A stretch of DNA of 6,248 nt from positions 1-6,248 of the forward strand of contig CAKVGW010000079.1 of assembly GCA_934747325.1 (NCBI GenBank), read 5' to 3'. This DNA comes from an uncultured Candidatus Melainabacteria bacterium. Its GTDB lineage: Bacteria > Cyanobacteriota > Vampirovibrionia > Gastranaerophilales > Gastranaerophilaceae. The translations under genes and the position numbers were made by a program. This document shows positions 1 through 5,631 of the stretch, in pieces. The notes beneath the pieces were generated by a model. That model was not told the DNA's origin. It ran no database searches and saw nothing but the letters and a program-made list of their open reading frames with translations. Numbering within the stretch: the stretch's first letter is position 1; the number at the start of each line of letters is the position of its first letter.

Positions 1-61
1 AGACCTGCAGAGGCGAAAATACTTGGAGGGCCACTTCCTGGGAAGATAGCACGTTGCCAAC
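1..61 (+). rRNA. rrf: 5S ribosomal RNA, 3' part (5' part outside window)
   Basis: The first 61 bases match the 3' half of a bacterial 5S rRNA. The string GGCGAAAATACTTGGAGGG followed by TCCTGGGAAGATAGCACGT and TTGCCAAC has the layout of helices IV and V, loop E and the 3' strand of helix I (usual form: cCGAunGUACUUGG-AGGG-...-CCUGGGA-AnUAG-n-CGUUGCCA). The 5' half, including the partner strand of helix I, lies upstream of the window, so the 3' end at about 60-62 is estimated. It is probably the last gene of an rRNA operon, since an intrinsic terminator follows 12 bases later. No tRNA gene was seen after it. Confidence 0.9.
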
Positions 62-73
62 ATCTAATTTAAG

Positions 74-115
74 AAAAGAGATAAATTGATGGATTTCAGT
101 TTATCTCTTTTTTTT
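74..115 (+). terminator. Intrinsic terminator of the rRNA operon
   Basis: AAAAGAGATAAA (74-85) pairs perfectly with TTTATCTCTTTT (100-111). The stem can continue through a T-G wobble (86/99) and TGA/TCA (87-89/96-98), leaving a 6-nt loop. A run of eight T (108-115) overlaps and follows the 3' arm. Its place just after the 5S rRNA fits the end of the rRNA transcript. Confidence 0.9.
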
Positions 116-149
116 GTTACGTGTTGTTGGGCTGAAAGTAAAAACGTAG

Positions 150-167
150 GGTGCAAATTTTTGCACC
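150..167. repeat. Perfect 7-bp palindrome GGTGCAA-ATTT-TTGCACC
   Basis: The arms 150-156 and 161-167 are exact reverse complements around ATTT. No T-run follows, so it is not a typical terminator. It could be a protein-binding site or a leftover of a repeat. No gene starts within 400 bases downstream, so no regulatory target is visible. Confidence 0.45.
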
Positions 168-224
168 AAATTAGAATGAATAAACTAGTATCGTGCTTAT
201 TTATTTAAAACTTTCTACATTATC

Positions 225-259
225 GTCGTGTTCATTCAAAATTGTTGAACACGACCTAC
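225..259 (+). repeat. Dispersed palindromic repeat, copy 1
   Basis: GTCGTGTTCA (225-234) and TGAACACGAC (246-255) form a perfect 10-bp inverted repeat with an 11-nt spacer. The 35 bases 225-259 align without gaps to 532-566 at about 29 of 35 positions. The match includes spacer bases and the CTAC after the right arm, so the two are copies of one repeat rather than independent palindromes. Both copies point the same way. Its right end overlaps the hairpin at 252-270. Confidence 0.7.
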
Positions 260-276
260 TCACTAGGTTGTTTTTT
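252..276 (+). terminator. Terminator-like hairpin with T6 tail
   Basis: CGACCTA (252-258) pairs with TAGGTTG (264-270), with one G-T wobble and a CTCAC loop. TTTTTT follows at 271-276. The stem is short, so termination would be modest. It shares bases 252-255 with the right arm of the palindrome at 225-255, so the two hairpins cannot form at the same time. It may be a second terminator behind the rRNA operon. Confidence 0.45.
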
Positions 277-345
277 CAATTTATCGACTTTTTTATATTT
301 GAGTTGAAGAGTGGATAAGTAGAATGGTTGAAAAGTTTGTTATAA

Positions 346-468
346 AGTTAATAACAAGCTGGATTCTTCGCCCTAATCGGGCTCAGAATGACTAAAGCGT
401 TAAGCTAACAAGTCTATGCGTCATTTTGAGGACTGATTAAGCCCGAGAAATCCAGCCTTTTGATAACT
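346..468. repeat. Imperfect ~120-bp inverted repeat (REP/MITE-like, 'CTGGATTCTTCG...CAGAATGAC' type)
   Basis: The left arm has GCTGGATTCTTCG, then CCCTAATCGGGC, then TCAGAATGAC (358-392). The right arm has GTCATTTTGAG, then GATTAAGCCCGAG, then AAATCCAGC (420-456). Each arm is an imperfect reverse complement of the other around a ~27-nt centre. The similarity weakly extends to AGTTA... (346-) and ...TAACT (-468). GTCATTCTGAG/AGAATCCAG words are known to me as dispersed intergenic repeats in many unrelated bacteria. A 23-codon reading frame (323-394) running into the left arm is best treated as chance. Confidence 0.75.
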
Positions 469-529
469 ATTTTATTTTTTTATTTAATAAAAATTACACC
501 AGTGAATTATCACTTAAAATTAAAATATA

Positions 530-566
530 AGTTCGTGTTCAATTAAAAATATTGAACACGAACTAC
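530..566 (+). repeat. Dispersed palindromic repeat, copy 2
   Basis: AGTTCGTGTTCAAT (530-543) and ATTGAACACGAACT (551-564) are a perfect 14-bp inverted repeat with a 7-nt AT spacer. It is homologous to copy 1 at 225-259. Its right arm contains the TTGAAC that serves as the likely -35 of the downstream prenyltransferase gene, so it could act as an operator or simply have supplied a promoter element. Confidence 0.75.
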
Positions 567-580
567 AAACTCGATATAAT
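552..580 (+). promoter_or_regulatory. Probable sigma70-type promoter for the prenyltransferase gene
   Basis: The -35 TTGAAC (552-557) is followed by exactly 17 bases and then a consensus -10 TATAAT (575-580). The start site would fall near 587, giving a ~60-nt leader to the ATG at 647. The -35 lies within the right arm of the palindrome at 530-564. Confidence 0.6.
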
Positions 581-646
581 TATTAACCATCACCGAAACA
601 TTTATTAAATAAATAAATTTAAATATATTTGTGTTAGGATTGTTTT

Positions 647-1615
647 ATGTTAAGAAAACTTCCTTTTATTTTAGAATGTTCAAGAATATTTTCACTTCCA
701 ATGACTATTATGTCTTGGCTAGTTATTTTCACGTATTCAATAACAGTTGCAGGCAATAAATTGTATGGTTTTATAGCCTTACTTGGTGTTTGCTTAGTAC
801 ATTTAGCAGCAAATGTTTTAGATGATTATTTTGATTATAAGACTTTGATAAAACAAGTAAACTTTGACAAAAAAGAATATTTACAAAATTCTCAAAAAAC
901 GAAATGCCGATATTTAATATCAGGTATGATTCAAGAAAAAGATATGCTTTATTGGGCGTTATTTTATTTATTTTTTGCAGGATTAATAGGGCTATATTTT
1001 TTCTTTAAGTGTGGTGTGGGAGTATTATATTTTGCAATAATAGGCGGGTTAATCGCTTTGTTATATTCCTTTTTATCAAAAATCAGATTATCAGAATTAG
1101 CTATTGCAATTGCTTATGGTCCTGCATTATTTGGCGGTATTTATTATGTGATGACTAAGACTTATTCTTGGGAAGCTTTTGTATTATCAATTCCGACAAT
1201 GTTCATTACAGTAATATTACTATATATACATACAGTTATGGATTTTGAATTTGATATTAAAGAAGGACATAATACAATTGCTAATGCTTTTGACTCTTCT
1301 TTGGATTCTTTAGTAGTACTAAAATGGTTGATATTATTTGCTTATTCAGCTCCTATTATTTTATGTATTTTAGATATTGCAGATTGGCAAGTTTTATTAT
1401 GCTGGCTTACAATTCCGCTTGCAATTGATTTATATAAATCTATGGTTGATTACACTGTTAACTCGGAGTCAATTCCAGAACACAAATGGTTTCACTTTCC
1501 AATGGAAGATATGCGCGGAGCATCAAATTTCATGATAAGAATGTATCAATCAAGAAATTTGACCATTTATTACACACTATTATTCGTTTTGGGTTTGGTT
1601 TTGTCTTATAATTAA
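647..1615 (+). CDS. UbiA-family membrane prenyltransferase
   Basis: This 322-aa polytopic membrane protein would move a prenyl chain from a polyprenyl diphosphate to an acceptor in the inner membrane. It carries both Asp-rich motifs of the UbiA superfamily. The first is N56-x-x-D59-D60-x-x-D63, followed by K65. The second is D199-x-x-x-D203-x-x-E-G207-x-x-T210. These bind the Mg-diphosphate. Between them, YSFLSKIRLSE (140-150) sits where MenA-type members have a conserved Tyr/Leu-rich segment. About eight or nine hydrophobic segments can be seen, from residue 20 to the end. The C-terminal insert (about 270-300, PEHKWFHFPMEDMRG) is longer than in typical ~290-aa members. The start is supported by TTAGGAT (634-640) seven bases upstream. 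The substrate (naphthoate, hydroxybenzoate or another) cannot be read from sequence, and no quinone gene is adjacent. It is convergent with the lpt operon, 15 bases away. Confidence 0.87.
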   Translation: MLRKLPFILECSRIFSLPMTIMSWLVIFTYSITVAGNKLYGFIALLGVCLVHLAANVLDDYFDYKTLIKQVNFDKKEYLQNSQKTKCRYLISGMIQEKDMLYWALFYLFFAGLIGLYFFFKCGVGVLYFAIIGGLIALLYSFLSKIRLSELAIAIAYGPALFGGIYYVMTKTYSWEAFVLSIPTMFITVILLYIHTVMDFEFDIKEGHNTIANAFDSSLDSLVVLKWLILFAYSAPIILCILDIADWQVLLCWLTIPLAIDLYKSMVDYTVNSESIPEHKWFHFPMEDMRGASNFMIRMYQSRNLTIYYTLLFVLGLVLSYN

Positions 1616-1630
1616 AAATGTTTGTTGAAT

Positions 1631-2446
1631 TTATTTTTGTTTGACAACCATAAAAGATTTTAAAGCTCTGCCTGTGTCGCCTGTAGTTTGAGTTGATACA
1701 ACACTAACATTTTTATAATTCAAAGATGTTGAACTTCCACCGTCAAACGCCATTGCGCTGTCTAAATCATAGCTTGCGCACAAATCTCTAGCTTCAAAGA
1801 TATCCATTGGGTGTTCGTTTGTTACAATGAAAATATGCGCTTCTTGAGCACTATTGTCTAAATTCTTAATACCAATAAGTGTTCTTGCGGTTTTATGTAA
1901 AACAGAAGCTGATTCTCTCACTACATTTCCATCTTTATCTTTAACAACAAAGAATTCTTCTTCTAATCTAAGATTTGGTAAAAGTTGTGGACCGCCTTGA
2001 GCAGAAGTTTTAACGGAGCACATAAAATCAACTTTTGAATTGTGTTGAGCTATTTCGTATTTTAGCTTGCTATCACAATCTAGAACTCTGAATTCTGTTC
2101 TATTTAATACTTTTTGAAGATTTTGTCTTAAAACAGGATTCATCATTATGTTTTCATTAAACAAAGGGTCTTCTATTGTTTGAAAATCATTTACAATATA
2201 AGAAATCGTCTTCTGATTCTTTGGATCAAAAAATCCTGTGTTTATTGTAAGCAAAGAATTTCCTTTTTTGTGAGCTTCCCTATTAGTAATTAATGACGGT
2301 GATGAAACAAATTGAACTTGTTTCTTTATTTTATCACCACTCAAAACTATGTGATAAATTCCATCATTGTAATCAACTTTTAGAGGTGACGCAAAAACTG
2401 CTAACGTAGAAGCGAACAGTAATGATAATATTAAGATTTTTTTCAT
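1631..2446 (-). CDS. Exported phosphodiester-glycosidase (NAGPA) domain protein
   Basis: This 271-aa protein has a clear Sec signal peptide: MKK, a hydrophobic core at 4-18, and likely cleavage after VFA (19). The rest matches the NAGPA/DUF2233 fold, named after the enzyme that uncovers mannose-6-phosphate by cleaving a GlcNAc phosphodiester. Visible family landmarks are INTGFFD (68-74), GGPQLL (151-156), ARTLIGI (187-193), FDGGSST (234-240) and a final T-x-D-T-G-R-A-L (255-262). Bacterial members are periplasmic or wall-associated and are thought to act on sugar-phosphate diester bonds; the substrate here is unknown. A Cys pair (124, 143) could form a disulfide. It is the last gene of the lptB-LptF/G operon, starting one base after the permease stop codon (TAA-A-ATG) with AGGGAT as ribosome site. 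That placement argues for an envelope glycan or LPS-related role, which is inference. No clear terminator follows. Confidence 0.85.
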   Translation of the reverse strand: MKKILILSLLFASTLAVFASPLKVDYNDGIYHIVLSGDKIKKQVQFVSSPSLITNREAHKKGNSLLTINTGFFDPKNQKTISYIVNDFQTIEDPLFNENIMMNPVLRQNLQKVLNRTEFRVLDCDSKLKYEIAQHNSKVDFMCSVKTSAQGGPQLLPNLRLEEEFFVVKDKDGNVVRESASVLHKTARTLIGIKNLDNSAQEAHIFIVTNEHPMDIFEARDLCASYDLDSAMAFDGGSSTSLNYKNVSVVSTQTTGDTGRALKSFMVVKQK

Positions 2447-2447
2447 T

Positions 2448-3572
2448 TTATAAATCCCTTGATCTGTAGAACATTATAATAGCTAATAAAAATGCTAATG
2501 GTGGAATCGCTGCCGTTGCAAGAGGCGGCAAAACTCCTTTTTCAGCCAATAGGTCGAAGAATGGTAGAGTTATATAGTATACAAAGATACAGCCGATTGC
2601 AATAGTGAAACCGATTAATCTTTGCTCACGCGGTTTACTGAAACCTAACAAGCATCCCATAACCGCTAAAAGTACGCAAACAAAAGGATGGAAAAATCTT
2701 TGGTAATATTTGTTTGCCATTAATCTGTAATCTTCATCCAAGTTTTCTTTTTTCAACAAATCAATATATTTTTTTAAGTCTTTGTTATTTATATCTCTAT
2801 CTTTTTTCGTTGAATTAATCATGATTGTATATGCGTCATTTGCATCTTCGCCATTCAAGATATAAGCTTTATCATGTTTTGTAATTTTCTTAAAAATACC
2901 ATCTTCATTAATATCATAAGATGTAACGTTATCTAGAACCCAACTTGGCTCACCATCTGGATTTACTCCTTTGTGACCGATTTCGCCAACAAGAATATTA
3001 TCTAAACCATGTAAATCATCGAAAACTTGCTTAGAAAAATTCATGACAATAACATCATTCATTTCACCTTCAAAGAACCTTGATACAATTACAGCTTGCT
3101 CAGGATGGTCGTTTTCATCTTTTTTAGTGTAAATGTATTGGGTTAGCATTTGCCCGCCCTTAATTTCCTCCAACTTTTGACAAGTATACGGAATCCATTT
3201 GTCATAAGTTACGAAACAAAGATAAGTCACTATAAAGCTCAAAACTAAAAGCGGGCGCAATATTCTTGAAAAAGACATGCCAACAGCTCTGAATATAGTT
3301 AATTCAGAATCTTTGCTCAATTTATCAAATGTGAATAATGAACCTAACAAAAGTCCAACAGGAAAAGCTTTTCCTAAAATTTTAGGCATTTCATAAATCA
3401 AAACAAGAACGCCTGTTTTTGCGGTATAAACGCCTTCCAAAACTTTTTTAATCGTATTCAAAAGCATTTCAGGTGCAATCCAAACAATCGTAAACAACAT
3501 AATTGCAACGATTGTTGTAATTAAAACTTGTGTAAAAATATATCTGTCATAAACGGTAAAAGGCTTTTTCAT
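2448..3572 (-). CDS. lptF/lptG: LptF/LptG-family LPS export permease (YjgP/YjgQ)
   Basis: This 374-aa inner-membrane permease couples LptB ATP hydrolysis to extraction of LPS toward the periplasmic bridge. It shows the family architecture. Three N-terminal membrane segments lie at about 14-36, 55-81 and 104-123. A periplasmic beta-jellyroll region follows at about 125-290, and three C-terminal segments at about 293-312, 319-340 and 348-369. The cytoplasmic coupling helix carries LSKDSELTIFRAVGMS (85-100), the typical D-S-E-L-x-x-x-R-A-x-G pattern that contacts LptB. Length agrees with the usual 350-390 aa. F and G paralogues cannot be told apart here, and no second permease gene is in the window, so it may pair with a distant paralogue or with itself. 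The ATG follows the lptB stop by one base (TAG-T-ATG), which suggests translational coupling. Confidence 0.93.
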   Translation of the reverse strand: MKKPFTVYDRYIFTQVLITTIVAIMLFTIVWIAPEMLLNTIKKVLEGVYTAKTGVLVLIYEMPKILGKAFPVGLLLGSLFTFDKLSKDSELTIFRAVGMSFSRILRPLLVLSFIVTYLCFVTYDKWIPYTCQKLEEIKGGQMLTQYIYTKKDENDHPEQAVIVSRFFEGEMNDVIVMNFSKQVFDDLHGLDNILVGEIGHKGVNPDGEPSWVLDNVTSYDINEDGIFKKITKHDKAYILNGEDANDAYTIMINSTKKDRDINNKDLKKYIDLLKKENLDEDYRLMANKYYQRFFHPFVCVLLAVMGCLLGFSKPREQRLIGFTIAIGCIFVYYITLPFFDLLAEKGVLPPLATAAIPPLAFLLAIIMFYRSRDL

Positions 3573-3573
3573 A

Positions 3574-4299
3574 CTAGAGTTTGAAGTCCTTTCCTAAATA
3601 AAATTCTTTGGCAACAGGGTCGTTTGCAACATCCGTACTCTTACCTTGAATCTTGATTTTCCCATCAAAAATTACATAAGCTCTATCTGTAATGGAAAGA
3701 GTTGCTTTAGGGTTGTGGTCAGTGATTAAAACTCCTAAGCCTTTTTCTTCAGATATTTTTCTTATGTTGTCTTTAATTTCACCAATCGCAATAGGGTCAA
3801 TACCTGCAAACGGTTCATCAAGAAGCATGAAATCAGGACTCGCAGCAAGGGCGCGTGCGATTTCAACACGTCTTCTTTCTCCGCCTGATAGCGCAACCGC
3901 AGGTGATTTGCGAAGTTTCATAACACCAAATTCCGTTAACAATTCTTCAAGCTTCTTCTTCTTTTCGTTAACTGTTAATTTGTCATTCATTTCTAAAACT
4001 AATTGAATATTATCCTCAACTGTCAATTTTCTGAAAATTGAGTTTTCTTGCGGAAGATAACCGATTCCGGCTTTTGCACGCAAATTCATTGGCCATGCCG
4101 TAATATCTTTTCCGTCAATAAATACGTTTCCTGTGTTTGGTTTAACTAAACCAACTATCATATAGAAAGTAGTAGTTTTTCCGGCACCATTTGGACCAAG
4201 TAGACAAACAACTTCGCCTTTGTCCATAAAGAAGCTTACATCATTTACAACGCTTCTATCCCCGTATATTTTAACTAAATTCTTTGCTTCGATTCTCAT
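3574..4299 (-). CDS. lptB: LPS export ATPase LptB
   Basis: This 241-aa ABC-type ATPase is a single nucleotide-binding domain that dimerises and powers the LptF/G permease. All catalytic motifs are intact: Walker A GPNGAGKTT (35-43), Q-loop YLPQE (81-85), signature LSGGE (137-141), Walker B FMLLDEP (157-163), D-loop AGIDP (165-169) and the switch His195 in ITDHN. The C-terminal KEFYLGKDFKL (231-241) matches the family-specific tail of LptB (x-YLG-x-x-F-x-L) and separates it from the related LivF/LivG ATPases. The length is normal. The start is backed by GGGGAATAAGA just before ATG. It is first in the minus-strand operon and divergent from the 184-aa gene across a 161-bp gap. lptA and lptC, often next to lptB, are not downstream here, and the gene upstream points the other way. 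Confidence 0.96.
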   Translation of the reverse strand: MRIEAKNLVKIYGDRSVVNDVSFFMDKGEVVCLLGPNGAGKTTTFYMIVGLVKPNTGNVFIDGKDITAWPMNLRAKAGIGYLPQENSIFRKLTVEDNIQLVLEMNDKLTVNEKKKKLEELLTEFGVMKLRKSPAVALSGGERRRVEIARALAASPDFMLLDEPFAGIDPIAIGEIKDNIRKISEEKGLGVLITDHNPKATLSITDRAYVIFDGKIKIQGKSTDVANDPVAKEFYLGKDFKL

Positions 4300-4326
4300 T
4301 CTTATTCCCCAATGCTGTATTTATCT

Positions 4327-4332
4327 ATAATA
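4327..4332 (-). promoter_or_regulatory. Possible -10 element for the lptB operon
   Basis: On the minus strand TATTAT lies about 28 bases before the lptB start, followed by ATAGATAAATAC and then the GGGGAATAAGA ribosome site. No convincing -35 is found at the usual 16-18 bases, so this is a weak call. Confidence 0.3.
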
Positions 4333-4352
4333 CAACAAAAGTCCTTTAGATG

Positions 4353-4389
4353 TAATAAATGTAAAAATTATTTATTAATGTAAATAATT
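4353..4389. repeat. Overlapping AT-only inverted repeats in the divergent promoter region
   Basis: TAATAAAT (4353-4360) pairs with ATTTATTA (4370-4377). AATTATTTA (4366-4374) pairs with TAAATAATT (4381-4389). Both are perfect but share bases, so only one could form at a time. They sit between the lptB and 184-aa gene starts and touch a weak -35-like TTGTAA (4388-4393) of the + strand gene. A regulator site is possible, but such palindromes arise easily by chance in AT-rich DNA. Confidence 0.3.
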
Positions 4390-4460
4390 GTAACAAAATT
4401 AATAAAAAGTCTAAAGTTTTTCAAAAATATGCCGTAAAGAATAACATAAGGAGTAAAAAT

Positions 4461-5015
4461 ATGGCAAATGAAATTAATCCGACTAGCGGACAAGTTCCAC
4501 AAAATACAAACGGAGGCGGAAAAGTAATTGATGAGGCAAATTATCAAATCCATGCCCCAAGAGAAAAAGGCCCGACAGCAATCGGTCGTGGCGGTGATCC
4601 GCTGTTTAGGGGTATAACAGCTTCCAGAGCTCAATTAGATGACTTGAATAAAGAAACTGCAACCGTTCAAAACTGGGTAAATAGAGAAGATTGTAACGAC
4701 GTTGCAAGAAATTGCCTTAAGGAAGGTGATTTGAAAGAAATTTACTATGAAATCAAAGATGGTTTTGGTGAATATGGAAAAATTTCTTTGATGGGCTTTA
4801 AGACTCCGCAGGGAGTAGAAATTCCGCGGTTAAAAATTTATGACAAAGACGGTGAAGTCATTCAAGTTTTAACAGGACCGATGGCGATTGATGAATTGAA
4901 TAAAAGGGCTTTGGCCTATAAAGAATCTAAGTATGAAGCTTTACCTGTTCAAGAAGATGAAAACGCAGACGTAATCGCTGACTACTCCGGCAATCCGCAA
5001 GATTATATTACTTAA
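4461..5015 (+). CDS. Hydrophilic 184-aa protein of unknown function
   Basis: I do not recognise the family. The coding call rests on a strong ribosome site AAGGAG (4448-4453) seven bases before ATG, an uninterrupted 184-codon frame and a strong terminator 44 bases after the stop. The N-terminus (1-50) is Asn/Gly/Pro-rich, probably disordered, with a G-R-G-G-D-P-L-F-R-G stretch (42-51). The middle (52-155) looks folded, with a helix (about 53-75), two Cys (78, 85) and an amphipathic alternation at 93-138 (YYEIKDGFGEYGKISLMGFK, RLKIYDKDGEVIQVL) that suggests beta strands. A helix follows at about 140-156. The tail (163-184) is acidic. There is no signal peptide or membrane segment, so it is probably cytoplasmic. 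It is transcribed alone, divergent from lptB. A weak promoter (TTGTAA 4388-4393, TCTAAA 4410-4415) may serve it. Confidence 0.85.
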   Translation: MANEINPTSGQVPQNTNGGGKVIDEANYQIHAPREKGPTAIGRGGDPLFRGITASRAQLDDLNKETATVQNWVNREDCNDVARNCLKEGDLKEIYYEIKDGFGEYGKISLMGFKTPQGVEIPRLKIYDKDGEVIQVLTGPMAIDELNKRALAYKESKYEALPVQEDENADVIADYSGNPQDYIT

Positions 5016-5020
5016 TCGTA

Positions 5021-5033
5021 GCGCTTAAAGCGC
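5021..5033 (+). other. Small palindrome after the 184-aa gene
   Basis: GCGCTT and AAGCGC flank a single A, six bases after the stop codon at 5013-5015. With so short a loop it can only form partly as a hairpin. It may assist 3'-end stability ahead of the real terminator. Confidence 0.25.
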
Positions 5034-5059
5034 AAACATTGAATAAACATTTGAGGTAG

Positions 5060-5091
5060 TTCCCCATTTTAAATGGGGAATTTTGTTTTTT
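5060..5091 (+). terminator. Intrinsic terminator of the 184-aa gene
   Basis: TTCCCCAT (5060-5067) pairs with ATGGGGAA (5073-5080) around a TTTAA loop; the arms can be written as 10-bp complements around one T. A T-rich tail TTTTGTTTTTT (5081-5091) follows. The high GC of the stem in AT-rich surroundings makes this a strong call. Confidence 0.92.
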
Positions 5092-5140
5092 GTAAAAAGT
5101 TAATAATTTTGGTAATAAAAATTTAATTAACAAGTTGTGG

Positions 5141-5180
5141 TCATTCCCTCTCCTTAGGGAGAGGGTTAGGGTGAGGGGAC
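5141..5180. repeat. CCCTCTCC / GGAGAGGG hairpin repeat
   Basis: CCCTCTCC (5146-5153) and GGAGAGGG (5158-5165) are an 8-bp perfect inverted repeat with a TTAG loop, followed by TTAGGGTGAGGGG. This word set (CCCTCTCC...GGGAGAGGGTTAGGGTGAGGG) occurs as a dispersed intergenic repeat in many bacterial genomes (general knowledge, not searched). No T-run follows on the + strand. Partial relatives appear at 5264-5274 and 5326-5343. Confidence 0.65.
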
Positions 5181-5382
5181 TACAAAACATCTAACTAACA
5201 AACCATTCTTCTATCACTAACAAACATATTTATTGAATTTTTAAATATTACCTACGGCTTGAACCCTCTCCCTAAAATCTAAATTTCAAGCCCCCAAAAA
5301 ACAATCGGCTTTCAATTTGATTTTATTCCCTCTCTCATAGAGACACTATTGTCCATGATTATTTTTATCAAATGAACGACAA
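5181..5382. other. Gene-free stretch with degenerate repeat fragments
   Basis: No supportable gene is present. It contains a 10-bp direct repeat ACTAACAAAC (5194-5203 and 5216-5225), a CCCTCTCCCTAAA fragment (5264-5276), and TTCCCTCTCTCATAGAGA (5326-5343), which forms a small TCTCT/AGAGA hairpin. These look like decayed copies of the repeat at 5141-5180. Confidence 0.4.
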
Positions 5383-5512
5383 TCGCGCCACGAACGTGCA
5401 GCGATTAGCTGCGATAGTGAGCGTGAAAGTGCAAGCTCTGCTTGCTAATCATCCATTTTATAGAACGCTCGTAAGAGCGTAGGAAGCGGTAGCGTATTTT
5501 CTCTTTCTTTTG

Positions 5513-5559
5513 GTACTTTTCTTTTTCTTTACTTCGCAACAAAAGAGAAAGAAAAGTAC
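5513..5559. repeat. 18-bp polypyrimidine/polypurine hairpin (left inner hairpin of the element)
   Basis: GTACTTTTCTTTTTCTTT (5513-5530) pairs with AAAGAGAAAGAAAAGTAC (5542-5559) with one G-T wobble and an 11-nt loop. Almost all of one arm is pyrimidine and the other purine. Its counterpart in the right half is 5591-5631, whose arm shares the TACTTTTnCTT pattern. Confidence 0.75.
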
Positions 5560-5590
5560 ATTTCAAAAAAAATTTTATTTTAAAATAATT

Positions 5591-5631
5591 CTTACTTTTT
5601 CTTCTTTGAAAAAGCAAGAAGAAAAAGTAAG
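5591..5631. repeat. 16-bp perfect polypyrimidine/polypurine hairpin (right inner hairpin of the element)
   Basis: CTTACTTTTTCTTCTT (5591-5606) and AAGAAGAAAAAGTAAG (5616-5631) are exact reverse complements with a 9-nt loop. It mirrors the hairpin at 5513-5559 across the element centre. Confidence 0.75.

Noticed and set aside
323..394. 23-codon frame starting ATGGTTGAAAAG
   Set aside because: It ends inside the left arm of the inverted repeat at 346-468 (…ILRPNRAQND). Peptides of this kind are typical false genes made by that repeat class, and no ribosome site precedes it.
62..646. tRNA gene after the 5S rRNA
   Set aside because: No GGTTCRANYCC-type T-arm followed by an acceptor strand was found on either strand in this stretch.
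3692..4006. 104-codon + strand reading frame
   Set aside because: It lies wholly antisense inside lptB, which has every ABC ATPase motif intact. The opposite frame has no ribosome site or recognisable protein features.
4368..4634. 88-codon minus-strand reading frame
   Set aside because: It overlaps the start region of the 184-aa gene on the opposite strand and runs into the divergent promoter region. There is no ribosome site, and the composition is Cys/Phe/Ile-rich as expected of an antisense shadow.
5008..5190. 60-codon minus-strand reading frame
   Set aside because: It reads through the CCCTCTCC repeat and the terminator at 5060-5091, which explains its SPLTLTLSLRRG-like start. Such peptides are repeat translations.
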